From Dichetophora obliterata (taxonomy: Eukaryota > Arthropoda > Insecta > Diptera > Sciomyzidae), in the NCBI GenBank assembly GCA_963920525.1, contig OY986438.1, positions 45,953,288 to 46,017,287 of the forward strand: a stretch of 64,000 bases of DNA. The letters are read 5' to 3'. This document shows positions 23,301 through 34,249 of the stretch, one piece after another. How positions within the stretch are numbered: position 1 is the first letter of the stretch; each line of letters opens with the position of its first letter. Under the pieces are notes generated by a model. The model did not search any database and was not told the DNA's origin. It saw nothing but the letters and a program-made list of their open reading frames with translations. The translations under genes were made by a program, and so were the position numbers.

Positions 23301-24133
23301 TGACGTGACGCATGCGCAAGGGAACGTGCATATTAAAAAGATGTGTTTAGAAAATGAATGGAGTCCAAAATCCATCTATATATGTAACTCTTTATATATT
23401 CATTCATACGTTTTGAATAAAAAAAATAAATATTTGAAATAATTCATATAATAGGTATGTTTCCAAACTCGATTTTAGTAACTTGCATGCTGCTAGAAGT
23501 GATGCATGTTGAAAAAAAATAAGTCAGTTGATGTCTATGCGGGAACATTTCAAGAATAGTGACAACTCTTATTCTTAATTTTTGCGGATTATATAGGTTT
23601 TTACCTCCTAAATCCAAATATGATAAATTTCAGGCCGCTCGCAATTAGTTCATGAGTCATGGTCCAAAACTGGAAAAATGGTCTGAAAATCTTGCTGGTT
23701 TTATTCATTTCTAAAAAAGATATATTGGAACATTTTTGGATTCCTATTTGAAAAGAGGAAAACTTTGGGGCTAAATAGTAACAAATGCGAATTTATTTAA
23801 GGGTAAAAAAGTCCTCACATTATTTAAATAACTAAATTACTAAAAATATTTGTTGAGAAAAAAAAATGTTTGAAATTACATGAAAAAAAAGTAAATTTGA
23901 AAATGTTTCAGGTGTGATACGAAAAAGACTTTTGCCCCATCTTTAGAATATACCTATATAATTTTCTTATACGTACGAGCGTGTGTCAACCGGCGTATCA
24001 TGGAAACAAAATCAGTACCAAAAATCCCAGAAAATAGAATTATATAGGTTACATTTTCTTTATGTGTATTCTAGACTCCTTTATGCCTTTGGTCCCCCCT
24101 AGAACAAATCCTGTGGACGCCCTTGCTTGTTCT

Positions 24134-25060
24134 TATTAATGCTTGTTCTTAATTTACTCGATGTCTTGAGTTCTAGCATGCTCTGTTTACATTCTGTGCT
24201 CGAGAGAGCGATTTAATGCTTGTTCTTCTTCTCCCATTTCTTACACACTAAGTACGAAAACGAAAATAGTGACTCACATGTCACACAGTGTGAGTACGGA
24301 AACAGACCAAAAACTGTTATCATACAATTTTTTGTGCCTTTTAGCTTTCTTTAAATGATTAATTTTTAAAACAAAAGGAATATTTTTTGTAACAATAAAT
24401 ATATTCAGAAATTAATCAAAACCTTACTTTTTTATAATTATATGAGTGATACAATTTACTATGGTATGCAGTACACAAATAATCTATTTAATTGAAAAAA
24501 TTGTTAATAAAAGGTTTCTTTTCTTAATTCATTCAAAATAATATGTTTTTATTTGGTTCGTTCTAAACACACAATATATTTTGACGATTTATTAAAAAGA
24601 TATTAATTTCTAATTAACGAAAACATTTTTTCTTTCATTTGGAAAAGTTTATAAATGAATTAAAAAATATAGTTTTTGTTCATTAGGAATTTCTTAATTT
24701 TGAGAAGTTTTTTGCTTACTTTTAAAAATAAATTATTTTTTAATCATGATTTTTTTGAATTATTTTCGACAGTTAAAAATTAATATAATATCATTAAATT
24801 TTGTGTGTCTATTAACATTCGTAAATGATTCATTTTTAATCCAAAATCATATTTTTAACCATGAACGAGCTCAGAGATGAATAAAAACTACACATTTTTG
24901 TATATTTGTATTAGTGCTGCAATTAACTATAATATAAAGTATAGAAATCATCTTTTGGTTAAAGAATATATTTAAAAATTTTGCTTTTTTTAAATGTATT
25001 CAAAATAATATGTTTTTACTTTTAAGATTTTTGTTAATAAACTGATTAAGTTGCTGATTA
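24134..25060. other. Unassigned AT-rich sequence
   Basis: No recognised frame or repeat pair. Poly-A and poly-T patches and AAAATAATATGTTTT repeated at about 24535 and 25003 suggest old duplication. Confidence 0.35.
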
Positions 25061-25070
25061 ATTTTAACAG

Positions 25071-25409
25071 TAAGTGGCGGCTGTAGATATAGAGTACGTG
25101 GCCCGTAAGCTAAGGAACCGCGCTAGCCCAGGTTCAATTCCCAACTCAGATAGAATGATTTATCAATTGAAATAATATTCTGTTATGCCGCCACCTCTCT
25201 GCAGACAATGGCAAGCCTCAGAGAGTAAAAATTGCTAGGCAAAGCTTCTTGGTAACATAAGCCGTTCGGAGTCGATATTAAACTTGTAGGTCCAGTTCTC
25301 GATTGACTTGTGTTCAAACATTTTTATAACACGCACTGCACAATTGATCAAATCAGAAGATCGGTCAAAGTCCTTTCAAGGGCTGAAATAGCCAGTATAT
25401 TTTTTTTTC
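25071..25409 (+). mobile_element. tRNA-derived SINE, near-full copy
   Basis: The order is a tRNA-like head (B box GGTTCAATTCCC), linker CTCAGATAGAA, TCAATTGAA, CACCTCTCTGCAGACAATGG, the GCCGTTCGGAGTCG block, GTAGGTCCAGTTCTC, ACACGCACTGCAC, GGTCAAAGTCCTTTC and a T-rich end. The GCCGTTCGGAGTCGG/GTAGGTCC part is a central domain I recall from other insect tRNA SINEs. The flanks ATTTTAACAG (25061-25070) and ATTTTATCAA (25410-25419) match at 8 of 10, a likely target duplication. SINEs depend on a LINE for movement. Confidence 0.85.
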
Positions 25410-25585
25410 ATTTTATCAAACGATACATCAGAGTTGTGACTCTGTAACAGTAACGACGAGCATGTACCAAAGAGGGCGCGAGCTCAATATTCTTCATCGG
25501 CATGCTTTTTTTTTATTGTTTTTATAGTATTATACTGGTTCGATAAAGGTTCTCTGGAGCATCGGGTTTTAAGCGCTGTAGAATA

Positions 25586-25802
25586 CAGTAGAATCGGGAT
25601 TTAGTGACTTAGTTTTTGCAAGGCCTATTTGTTATATTCAGATTGTTCGCATTTTCGAGTCTCTATTTTTATTTAAGAAATTTATGTTTTTTCTTAAATC
25701 TTAAAATTTTTTGCTTCTTATTCTTTGAAATGTTTGTTACTAAAACGTTCACTATTTCGAGCTGTTCACTTTTTCGGGGTTTATTATATCCAGATTTGAC
25801 TG
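25586..25802. mobile_element. 217-bp pogo/Tigger-like MITE
   Basis: The ends CAGTAGAATCGGGAT and, reversed, CAGTCAAATCTGGAT match at 12 of 15 bases, and TA lies outside both (25584-25585, 25803-25804). The interior includes GTTCACTATTTCGAG and GTTCACTTTTTCGGG. The terminus and TA target fit pogo/Tigger-type non-autonomous elements of the Tc1/mariner superfamily. Confidence 0.7.
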
Positions 25803-25967
25803 TATCTGTATTATAAGCGGGATTGGATTAAATATTTTTTACATATTCTTAAATAGTTGTAAAACAATAATTAATTAAAAAATTCGATTTTAAAACAATT
25901 GTTTACCTAAAATCTCTTTTCAGAAAATCAAGTCCTTTATTCATTAATGCGATAATGGAAGTCTGGA

Positions 25968-26216
25968 CATGAAAGACAAATTTGTACAAGATACACCGTT
26001 AAACAAGATGCTGAACGAATGCTTCCTGAAATTTGGAGTTTGTGCTTACAATTTATCAATATATGACCAGATGATCGAACGGGCGTCATTCGTGAAAAAT
26101 GTTTATTGAAAACAAACCAATTAAATTGGGCTATAAGCACTGAATACTGGTCTACTCGGAAGGATATTGATGGAAGTATATTCAACAAGACTGAGCTTTT
26201 TTCAATAAAAACATAA
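25968..26216 (+). pseudogene. Unrecognised coding-like fragment with one stop
   Basis: A single frame runs for 83 codons with one internal stop (TGA at about 26049). Its composition looks protein-like rather than low complexity: MLPEIWSLCLQFINI, then PDDRTGVIREKCLLKTN, NWAISTEYWSTRKD and a final stop. I do not recognise the family. It may be an eroded transposase or a processed pseudogene. Confidence 0.4.
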
Positions 26217-26429
26217 AAAATAAATTCAAAAAACTAAAACCCAACTACTAAAAAGTGCTCTCTAAAGAGTATAAAACAAGAAAATATTCTCACCTGAAAT
26301 TGTTATGTGTAAACTATGAAATTTTTTTTGTCTATTGCAATATATTTTATTGCATATTTTTATTTATTTATTTATTTTTGAACTTATTTTTTATTTAAAT
26401 TATTTTGGGGAATTATTGTGGGGACGCCA

Positions 26430-27065
26430 CATTCAATTAAATGTGACGTCACAAAGCTTATAATAAGCGGACTAAAAAAAACGCTTTCAACGATACCTGA
26501 TTTATCAAAATATTATAAGTAATCTATAGCAGATAGGGGTTTAGTTAATTTTCGGCCCTCTAGAGGACAATTTATTCCATTTAGTGAGACATTACATAGC
26601 CTTTAACCAGTGGACGTGGAAAACGCTTTCAACGTAGTAAGTTGTCACTTTGTCAAAATATGAGAAGTTTTTTAGAAGTTGGTGGTTTAGTTCACTTTCT
26701 GTCCTCTAGAGAGTGCCATATTAAATTCACTTTTACGTCACATAGCCTTTAGCCACAGGGCGAGGAAAAGGCTTCCAACGATACCTCATTTGTCAAAATA
26801 TGATAAGTAGTTTAGAAGTTAGTGGTTAAGTTTACTTTATGTCCTCTTTTTATTATTATATTGAATATGACGTAATAATCAGCGCACGGTGAAAACGCTT
26901 CTAACGATATTTCATTTGTCAAATTATGATTAGAAGTTTTGAAGGCCGCTATATTAAATTAAATGTGACGTCACATAGCCATTAACCAGAAGACTATCAA
27001 AATGCTTCTAATGATACCTCAATTGTCAAATTTTGATAAGTAGTTTAGAAGTGAGAGTGGATCTG
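26430..27065. repeat. Tandem array of about five diverged units with TGACGTCA motifs
   Basis: A unit of roughly 100-150 bp recurs with the core ACGATACCTCATTTGTCAAAATATGATAAGTAGTTTAGAAGTT-like (in parts at about 26488, 26627, 26777, 26904 and 27005), CTCTAGAG and ACGTCACATAGCC. The perfect palindrome TGTGACGTCACA occurs at 26442-26453 and again around 26964-26975, with decayed versions at about 26584, 26733 and 26870. The array ends in CATACATACATACATACC. It could be the end of an unidentified transposon or a small satellite. Confidence 0.65.
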
Positions 27066-27206
27066 ATGAACATACATACATACATACCGGTCAAACACAT
27101 CCTACTCCTATTCTTACATATACTCTCCTTTTGCTTCGCTGTAGTCGGAGAAAAAACATGGGTCTTGGCAATTAAGTCGTTTTGCAATTAATATCACCCA
27201 ATTGGC

Positions 27207-27610
27207 AATATGGGTGGTGTCGAATTATTCGATAATGCAATGAACAATTATTGCATTCGTATCCGTGGAAAGTAGTAAAGGTAAATTTTTACAAATGCAT
27301 TGGATACCGCCTTGGTGAATGCGTGGAAATTACACTGCTTGTGCGCAAAATACGAACGTAAATTACCTTAGAACCAATATTAATTCGTCTTGCTTTCGTC
27401 AAAGACAGCTATGGCTCGTGATGGCCATGGAAAACAACAAGCAGCTGCTTTAGAACTGACTGAAAAGATGGGTTATGTTGACATTTTTACTATGAAAATT
27501 TGTAAACGCTGTCGTTGTGTTTAGTGTGGCGGAAAAGCTAAATATGTCTGCCCGAAGTGCCAAGTGTAATTAACATTCAAAGTGTTTTGCGAATTACCAT
27601 AACAATGTGC
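27207..27610 (+). pseudogene. piggyBac-type transposase relic, C-terminal half
   Basis: The frame from ATG at 27210 reads MGGVELFDNAMNNYCIRIRG, then several stops, then TNALDTALVNAWKLHC. This is the block around the last catalytic aspartate of piggyBac transposases (MGGVDxxD in active members; aspartate replaced by glutamate in the first position here, second D kept). Further on KICKRCRCV, CGGKAKYVCPKC supplies the CxxC pairs of the C-terminal cysteine-rich zinc domain. At least six stops interrupt it, and the stretch between 27360 and 27500 has shifted frame. No TTAA-flanked ends were found. In the family this enzyme excises precisely at TTAA. Confidence 0.8.
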
Positions 27611-29190
27611 CACGAGAACAAGATAAGATTTCTAAAGCTTAATAAATACCCTTGATAGTTTGTTTATATAAATACAAATAAAAAATATACGTTTTTCATA
27701 CAAAGTTATGATTTATGATTTTTTTATTTATCGAAAAATAAGTTACCACAACGGCCTAATGGATAGAAAAGTACCCAAATCAGTATATTACCTATTACTT
27801 GCTTTTAAATAATGCGACTAGTGTCGATGAAAAGGTAAGATAAAAAATTAAATACTCCTGTTGTTGTTTGATCCATTTTCCATATTTCCTGTTTTCCAAT
27901 GCCACTTTTACCACCACAGAAAAATTCGTTATTTTCGAAGTCTAGTTACAATAGTACGATGGCAAAATTTAAAGGTGACTTCCTCTCTTTTACCTAATCA
28001 TCCCTTCCAAAAGTATTGCGATATCTCTTAACGAAATTTTTAAGTGATATTTTTAAAAGACGATTTTCATTTATATTTTTCTACCCATTAGGCAGGAACT
28101 TGTTAAAAAGACTTAATTCTAAGTGGTTTCTTAAGAAATTTTTTATAGTTATTTTTAAAGCTATTTGTTGTTATTGGACATATTAGTTATGAAGAAAAAA
28201 ATAACTTTGTTTTTTTTGGATTTTAATTCCAAGAAGTCAATTTTTTGGTGAATCTTTTTTAGCATTGACATTATATAAGAGGTCAAAATAAATATATTTA
28301 ATATTCCTGAGATCGAAGTACTATTTTTATTTATTTTATGAAATTTGAAAGCTTTTTCATAAAAACAGAAAACAGTAAAAGTTTAAGAACATATCCGAAA
28401 TGTAAGCTCGAATTCTGGTATAATTTTAAAATTAACTTTGAATTTTGAGGGGTCAGCACAGCAATTGTTATCCATAAACAATAAGGCATTTTTATGTACC
28501 GTAGTTAGAAAATAATTATTGTGTTATTAAAGTTACATGTTCCGATGCCCTTAAAATATTTCTAAAATTTTAATTGATTTCATTTGACTGATTGATAGAT
28601 ATATCTATGATATGATACCTGTTATTGTATTTGCTGTAGTTAGTCATGTGGCCAAAATAGAAAGTTCGCATTGTCAGGAAGTGTAAAGAGTTAGAATATG
28701 AGAGGTATTAGCCACCACAGGGTTAAATTTTGCAATAAAATATTTAATTTTTGATAGTTTTTTTAAACAGGAAACATAATTGTAATTAAATTGAACGAAA
28801 TTTCTTTTTCGGTATGAAAACTTACTATGTAATTAAGTTCCACTTTGGAAAATTATAAAACAGAAATAATAAAAATTTAAGGCTTAAAATACTACTATTT
28901 TAAAGAAACGCATAACTAGGAACGTAAAAATATAAAAAAGCGCCATTTCAGTTGAAGTCTCACACAGACACACTTTCATACATTAACCAGTCCATAAATA
29001 TCTGCCATAACTTTCACCTTTCATTTTGAGACATCGAACTCACATACCCATCCTCCCCTCCTCCCACACCACACCCGACTCATAGAAAATCCATGGACCA
29101 AACAATTGCTCAGCTGCTGAGCTAAACATCCTGACGGTTGGGCGCAGATGTCAACACAAAGCTTAAAACTTGAAATTAATATGAACTTTT
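27611..29190. other. Unassigned AT-rich sequence
   Basis: No recognised protein, RNA gene or terminal-repeat pair in this stretch. Confidence 0.35.
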
Positions 29191-29900
29191 AAACCCAGTT
29201 ATTGTTTAGCTGTCGCTTTCTGGCTGCATATGCCTGAGTGAGTGTGTATGTGTAACGACAATGCTGCCATATTTAAACAAACTAAAATAAATGCCATTTA
29301 AAGTGAACAGCTAGCTCAGCTCAGCTCAGTTAAGTAAGGTATTGATTTGTTTTGCTTTTGGAAATCGCCCGCAACTTGTGCACAAAATTCGATATTTATG
29401 AGAGAATGGCATAAACACAGTCAAAACAACAACAGCAGCAAAAACAACTACAGCAACAATAACAACAACACTAAGGATATGTACGCTTTTGACATGATTG
29501 ACAGTGTTGAGTGCAATAAAAGCGTCAAAGTGAACTTGACACTAGTACGCTTTGCCGCACGATGCAGTCATTGATTTGGATGATTGTGGCAGAAGAGACC
29601 GTTGGTTGCAATCTAGCTGAAAAGGGGAATATTGCTTTAGTGCGGGCGTGCAGGAATCAGTTAATTTATGTAGTTGAGTTTGGCTGATGTTTGGACAGCT
29701 AACAATTGGTGACAATAGCTGGTTGCTGCCGCTGATGAACGACCATAAATCTGCTAAACAGACGCAGACCAAACGATACCAATAGCATCTGCAACAAGCA
29801 CATAAACTTCAATGCCATTTTCGCCAATAACGCGCTGCACATCATGACTTCAACTCTTCTCTTGCAACTAACTGCCTAGTCAGCAAAGTGTCAGTGCCGC
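29191..29900. other. Unique-looking island with CAA/CAG repeats
   Basis: Includes GCTCAGCTCAGCTCAG (about 29312-29327), a CAACAACAGCAGC/AACAATAACAACAACAC tract (29425-29470) and less AT-biased DNA to 29900. No exon is supportable; it resembles the islands at 16640, 40680, 56100 and 60300. Confidence 0.35.
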
Positions 29901-31760
29901 TGGCCTTAAATCACAATAAATCATTTGAAGTCTTTGTTTGGAAAAATGAGAAAATATACCAATTGCAAACAGGAGATGGTGCCATGAAACTTAGATGTAT
30001 GTGAATGGAATCAATGAGGAAGGGTGGTGGTTGGAGGGTGAAGGGATTGATATGGAGTTTAGTAACGCACTTGTTTCTAAAAGCAAAACCTTTACATTTT
30101 TCACGCGTGCGTCTTAGTTTCTTACACTTTTTTTATCCATAATGAAAGCAGTGACAAAAAATAATTTTTTTGTGCCAGATTTGTTCACCACCATGTGGTA
30201 ATGTCGCACTTGAATAAAATGCTAAACAAGGATATCGGAGTTCTTCCACGGATAACTGATTATTTTTGAATGTGGGTTTTTTGAGATAACCAAAAGAAAG
30301 ATCATAACACCTTATAGAATTTTTATTTTAATGAGTTTATTTTGACAGCTTACTCTTCTACTGCGAATAGAGAATTTTGAAATGTCTATTAAAAAACATA
30401 ATTGTGAAAATATCACAAATAAGAATAAGTAAAATGATTTTAAAACATTTTTTGACCAATGAATTAATTTTGTCCCGCATATTTGTAGCAGAAACTTACA
30501 AGTTGTAAAATTTGAAAGAATAGTTTTACAAATTGTCTCTGGGCAAAAAAAAAAAAAAAATACAGTAAGTACTGTATTGCTTGTTTAGTAAACACTTGCA
30601 ACTTTTGTAATTCACGAATTTAAATAAAAAATTTTGTACAAAGTTTTCAACTTTTTGAGCATATGACACTTTGACACTTATTACATGAAATTTTCGAGGC
30701 AGAAAACTGAAACCTTTTACAAAAAGGGGAAATGTTTAGGTCTTTAAAATTTTGTACAAATTTTCAATTACATAAACAGACTAACATAATTAGATAAACA
30801 CTTTTTTAAAAAATCTATCTTACAAGATTTCACAGAAAATTATTTTAAGCAAAAAGACAAATCAAAGTTTATGTATTTCTAAAAACATGTGCATTTTTTC
30901 AATTTAATAAAACAATGAAATAAAAACTTTTGTACGTTGAATGTTATGCTAATAACTAATAAAGAAGATTTAGGCCTTGTGCGACACTTGTTACGGAATA
31001 ATGGCTTTCGTAGGACCATCTAGATCATTTGAGATACTAGAAATTAGTTGAAATATTTTTATTTTTAAGTAATACTTGTTACAAATTGACGAAAAACTAA
31101 TCACTCAAAAAGTAATTTAATTTCCCTTAACAATTGCATTGAACAACAAATATTTTAACTAAGAAATTTTCTGCAGCAAATGCTATATTCAGTTTTTGTT
31201 AGAAACAGAGATGTAATGTGAGTAAGCAAAATCGGCTACAAAGATCTAAATTTAAAAAGACTTCATGTACAGAATCATAGCTTGGAGTCTTATTAAAATA
31301 AGTTTAAAAAAAATTCGCGATATCCTCTCAGGTGTAGAAATTCCTCTCTTCACAAGTTGGATTGTAAATTGAAAATAGAGCAAAATTTAAATTTTTTCAA
31401 ATTAATACTGAATATTTTCTTACATTGCATAAGCTTTTGTATAAAAATATGCAACGGTTTAAGTAAGAATTGTGTAGCAAGAAGTAGCAAAAAATAATAT
31501 AAATAAAAAAAAAATAATTTAAAACAAGAAAAGATGATTGAAATCAATGAGTGGGGCAAAAACGAAAACATTGACATACAATTGAAAAGCAGTTTTTATT
31601 TAAAGCTCTTTATGAACACATTTCCAAAATTTGTTTTGCTGACACTCAAAAATAAGGACTTTATGAACACATTTCTAAATATGTTTTGACGAAATTATCT
31701 GTTAATTAATATAATTAACATTTTTTACCAAGTTTGAAAAACAATAAAATAAAAAGCTAA
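29901..31760. other. Unassigned AT-rich sequence
   Basis: Poly-A (about 30546-30560) and AT-rich DNA without recognised genes or paired repeats. Confidence 0.35.
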
Positions 31761-31768
31761 GGAAAAAG

Positions 31769-31888
31769 ATTTTAAACTATCAAACAACTAGAATTTGTAT
31801 TTAAAATCAAGAATGATTTAAGCTATCGAACATTTAGATTTTGTATTTAAATTATAGAAAATCAGCATAATAATAAACAAGGTCAAAT
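31769..31888 (-). repeat. Third locus of the ATTTAAATACAAATTCTA repeat family
   Basis: On the reverse strand it shows GACCTTGTTTATTATTATGCTGATTT, then two AAATACAAATYTAAATG/AAATACAAATTCTAGTTG units, ending at GTTTAAAATC. It matches the arms at 51329-51622. Confidence 0.7.
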
Positions 31889-32529
31889 AGAAAACTTTAA
31901 AAAGCATTTAAGCTTAAATATGTCTGAAAGTAATGCTTCTTCAAAACATTTTTGAAATTTGGTTTGCTGAAAATAAAAAATAATTACCTTTAGACCTTTT
32001 TTCTAAGGCATGTTTTGACAAAAACTAGCGCTCTTAGTGTAAAGTGCTTCATATATTGAGTGGACAAAAATAAAAGGAGTTCCCGTAGAATTATGATATT
32101 TTGCAGAAATAAGCTTAGGATGAGAAAGTTATTCACCTAATATTTTGTGTAAATTGTAAACTACTGGAGCATTCCACGGTCACGTACAGACTAATTAAAC
32201 TATTTTATTGAGTTTATTGTACAGCGAATTCTATATTGACTCATTGGAAGTGAAGTCCTTTTGTCTAATTAAATAGATTGCATTCTGTTTCTTTATTGTA
32301 CATTCCAACTTTCTTTAAATTTTATTAAATGCAAGAGAAAAAAATAAGACATCTACTGTCACGTGTCGGACTGGTCCAGTCAACCAACGTTGTAAATCGT
32401 TGTGTTCGATTACAAATTTTAGCGAAAGTAACTAACATGGGAAAGAGGTATTTTAAAGCCAAATTTTTATTACTCATAAACATGCTTTCGGTGTAAGAAG
32501 ATTTAAGGTAAAGTCCACAGTTTTTTTTA

Positions 32530-33815
32530 TATTATACTAGCTGATATACCCGGTGTTTCTCGAGAGTCAATTATATAAACATTTTAATATACACTTTTTG
32601 ATTAAATGTTTTTGTAAATTTTGGAATTTTGTAAAAACGTGTTGAATTTAAGTTTGAGACCACTATAAAAATATTAGTTAGAAAATTTACCAAGCTTTTT
32701 TAACGAAGAAATAATTTTATCACTGTTTTTCACAATCAAAAACTGTTTTTTAGTCCTAAACTGAATTTACTGGTTACTGGTAAGCATATTACTTGCACTT
32801 CGCTAATGAAAATCATATTTATAAAAATCTTCCTAAAATAGTAGTTTTTACAGTTGGAAAATAACAATTGGATTGTCTCTAAATTAAAAATTAATATAAA
32901 TTGAGTCTGATAGTTGATGCAATTTCTTAAATCTTCTGAATTACTATTTTATACGAAAAATTGTACAGTCGTTTTTTAATGTAAATTGTAATGCAAAAAG
33001 GTGTAAGTATTTGATAATGTGGTTTAAAAGAATTTTATTTAATGCAATTAAAAGAATTAAGCCAAGCGCAATAATAACAATTCGCTTTTTAATTTTTATT
33101 ATTGTATATACAGCAACCTGTAACAATATTATCGACGTTAACAGTTGATCGACATAAATCCAGCTGAAAAATCTGCAAGAACAGTGCAAGAAGTGCCATT
33201 ATGTTATTTGCTGCAAGTTTACATTGTGTGCGAAAAGAAGTAAATAGAGTAACAGTTACCGACTTTTCTAAAATATTGGAATCGTGTCAGTAATGCAGTA
33301 CTTATTTCTAATTCATAATATTTTCCAGCATACTTTTCAGCATACTTTCGGTTAGTACGCAATTGAACCGAAAAATTTGTTCAATGCAGCCAAGCTTACA
33401 ACCATGATTGGAGTGTTAAAATGTTAAAATTTCGCTCTTTTATATGTCGGTACATTAAATTGGCGTGGAAATTTGACTTTCAACAATATTGTTCAAATAA
33501 CATATTAAACATGAAAAAATTAACTTTTAAAGCATTCTTATTCACAGTCATCTTGTGAATGTTTTTGATGTCAAAATAACAGAAATTTTTTAAAATTAAA
33601 TACAAAAAAATCTCCGATGGTAAAAAGTTTTATAATAACAAAATTACTGTTAGTTGAAAAATTTCAGAGGGGGCGTGGCAAAAACTAAGTATGTAACTAA
33701 GTTGGGATAAACTTAATATGTGTACCTAGTTTGAGCAAAATCCGTTGAGCCGTTTAGATTTGTATAAAGGCCAAACAAACAAACAAACAGTAAATGAGTT
33801 TTATTACTATAGATT
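32530..33815 (+). mobile_element. Nested repeat of the CTAGCTGATAYCCGG / AAATCCGTTGAGCCGTTTAG type
   Basis: It starts at ATACTAGCTGATATACCCGGTG and ends after GGGGGCGTGGC..., GCAAAATCCGTTGAGCCG, AAACAAACAAACAAAC and TTATTACTATAGATT. These two end signatures are familiar to me from dispersed insect repeats, but I cannot name the family. It divides the element at 32164-34222. A TATA-containing repeat lies inside it on the opposite strand (33345-33500). Confidence 0.45.
33345..33500 (-). promoter_or_regulatory. TATA-containing repeat, copy 1
   Basis: Read on the reverse strand it contains TGTTGAAAGTCAAATTTCCACGCC, CGACATATAAAAGAGCG (TATA box at 33437-33444), AAATTTTAACATTT and GCGTACTAACC. The same order occurs at 52535-52690 on the plus strand. 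A conserved TATA box inside a dispersed repeat suggests the promoter of a retroelement, such as an LTR. Confidence 0.5.
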
Positions 33816-34249
33816 TACATATCGTCACGTGGAGACAAATCATGTCACGTGCCTGACAGTTTGACAATGTTGTACTTTAATGGGGTAATTAAGTAATAAG
33901 GCAGTTAAGTGATTATGTAATTTAGTAATAAAAAACCAAATTTAATATATTGTTCTTTCCTTGCATCAACTATTTTTTCATTATCTTTAGCCAATGCTTT
34001 CCATTTCTACTAAAAAAAAGGTTAAGAAACATTTAGGAAAAAGAAAAACTACATTTGTGTAACAGTGCAGATGATTTGATCATCATGGTAAATGAGTTTA
34101 TATGTATCTTGCTTAAATTAATACAATTAAAATGTTTCCATTAGATAATATCATAAAATAATAAGTTTTTAATAAGTTTTAATATTTTGGTCACGGTTGA
34201 TTTTTCTGTGGAATGCCCCTGCTATAGTTATAAAAAAATTTTCCATAGC

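Larger units (their letters stand above)
19019..24125. mobile_element. Large hAT-type element with target duplication, containing nested repeats
   Basis: The left end CATATACGTCCGCAGGA matches the reverse complement of the right end (CAAGGGCGTCCACAGGA, 24109-24125) at 12 of 17 bases; both are followed inwards by a G-run. The flanks CTCGTTCT (19011-19018) and CTTGTTCT (24126-24133) match at 7 of 8, as for hAT. No transposase of its own is recognised. It contains a SINE head (19681-19741), repeat copies at 20066 and 20601, and a LINE (21160-23300). A third related sequence, CAGGCGTCCACATA, lies at 21060. Confidence 0.65.
32164..34222. mobile_element. TIR element flanked by TA, holding a nested repeat
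   Basis: The left end CTGGAGCATTCCACGGTCACG and the reversed right end GCAGGGGCATTCCACAG share the core GGRGCATTCCAC, and TA lies outside both ends (32162-32163, 34223-34224). CACGTG-containing segments near both inner sides (about 32358 and 33828-33852) belong to the same element. It appears split by the repeat at 32530-33815. No transposase frame is evident. Confidence 0.55.

Noticed and set aside
26430..27065. CRISPR-like array
   Set aside because: The repeats are long, diverged and variably spaced in a eukaryotic sequence; they are a tandem repeat, not a CRISPR.
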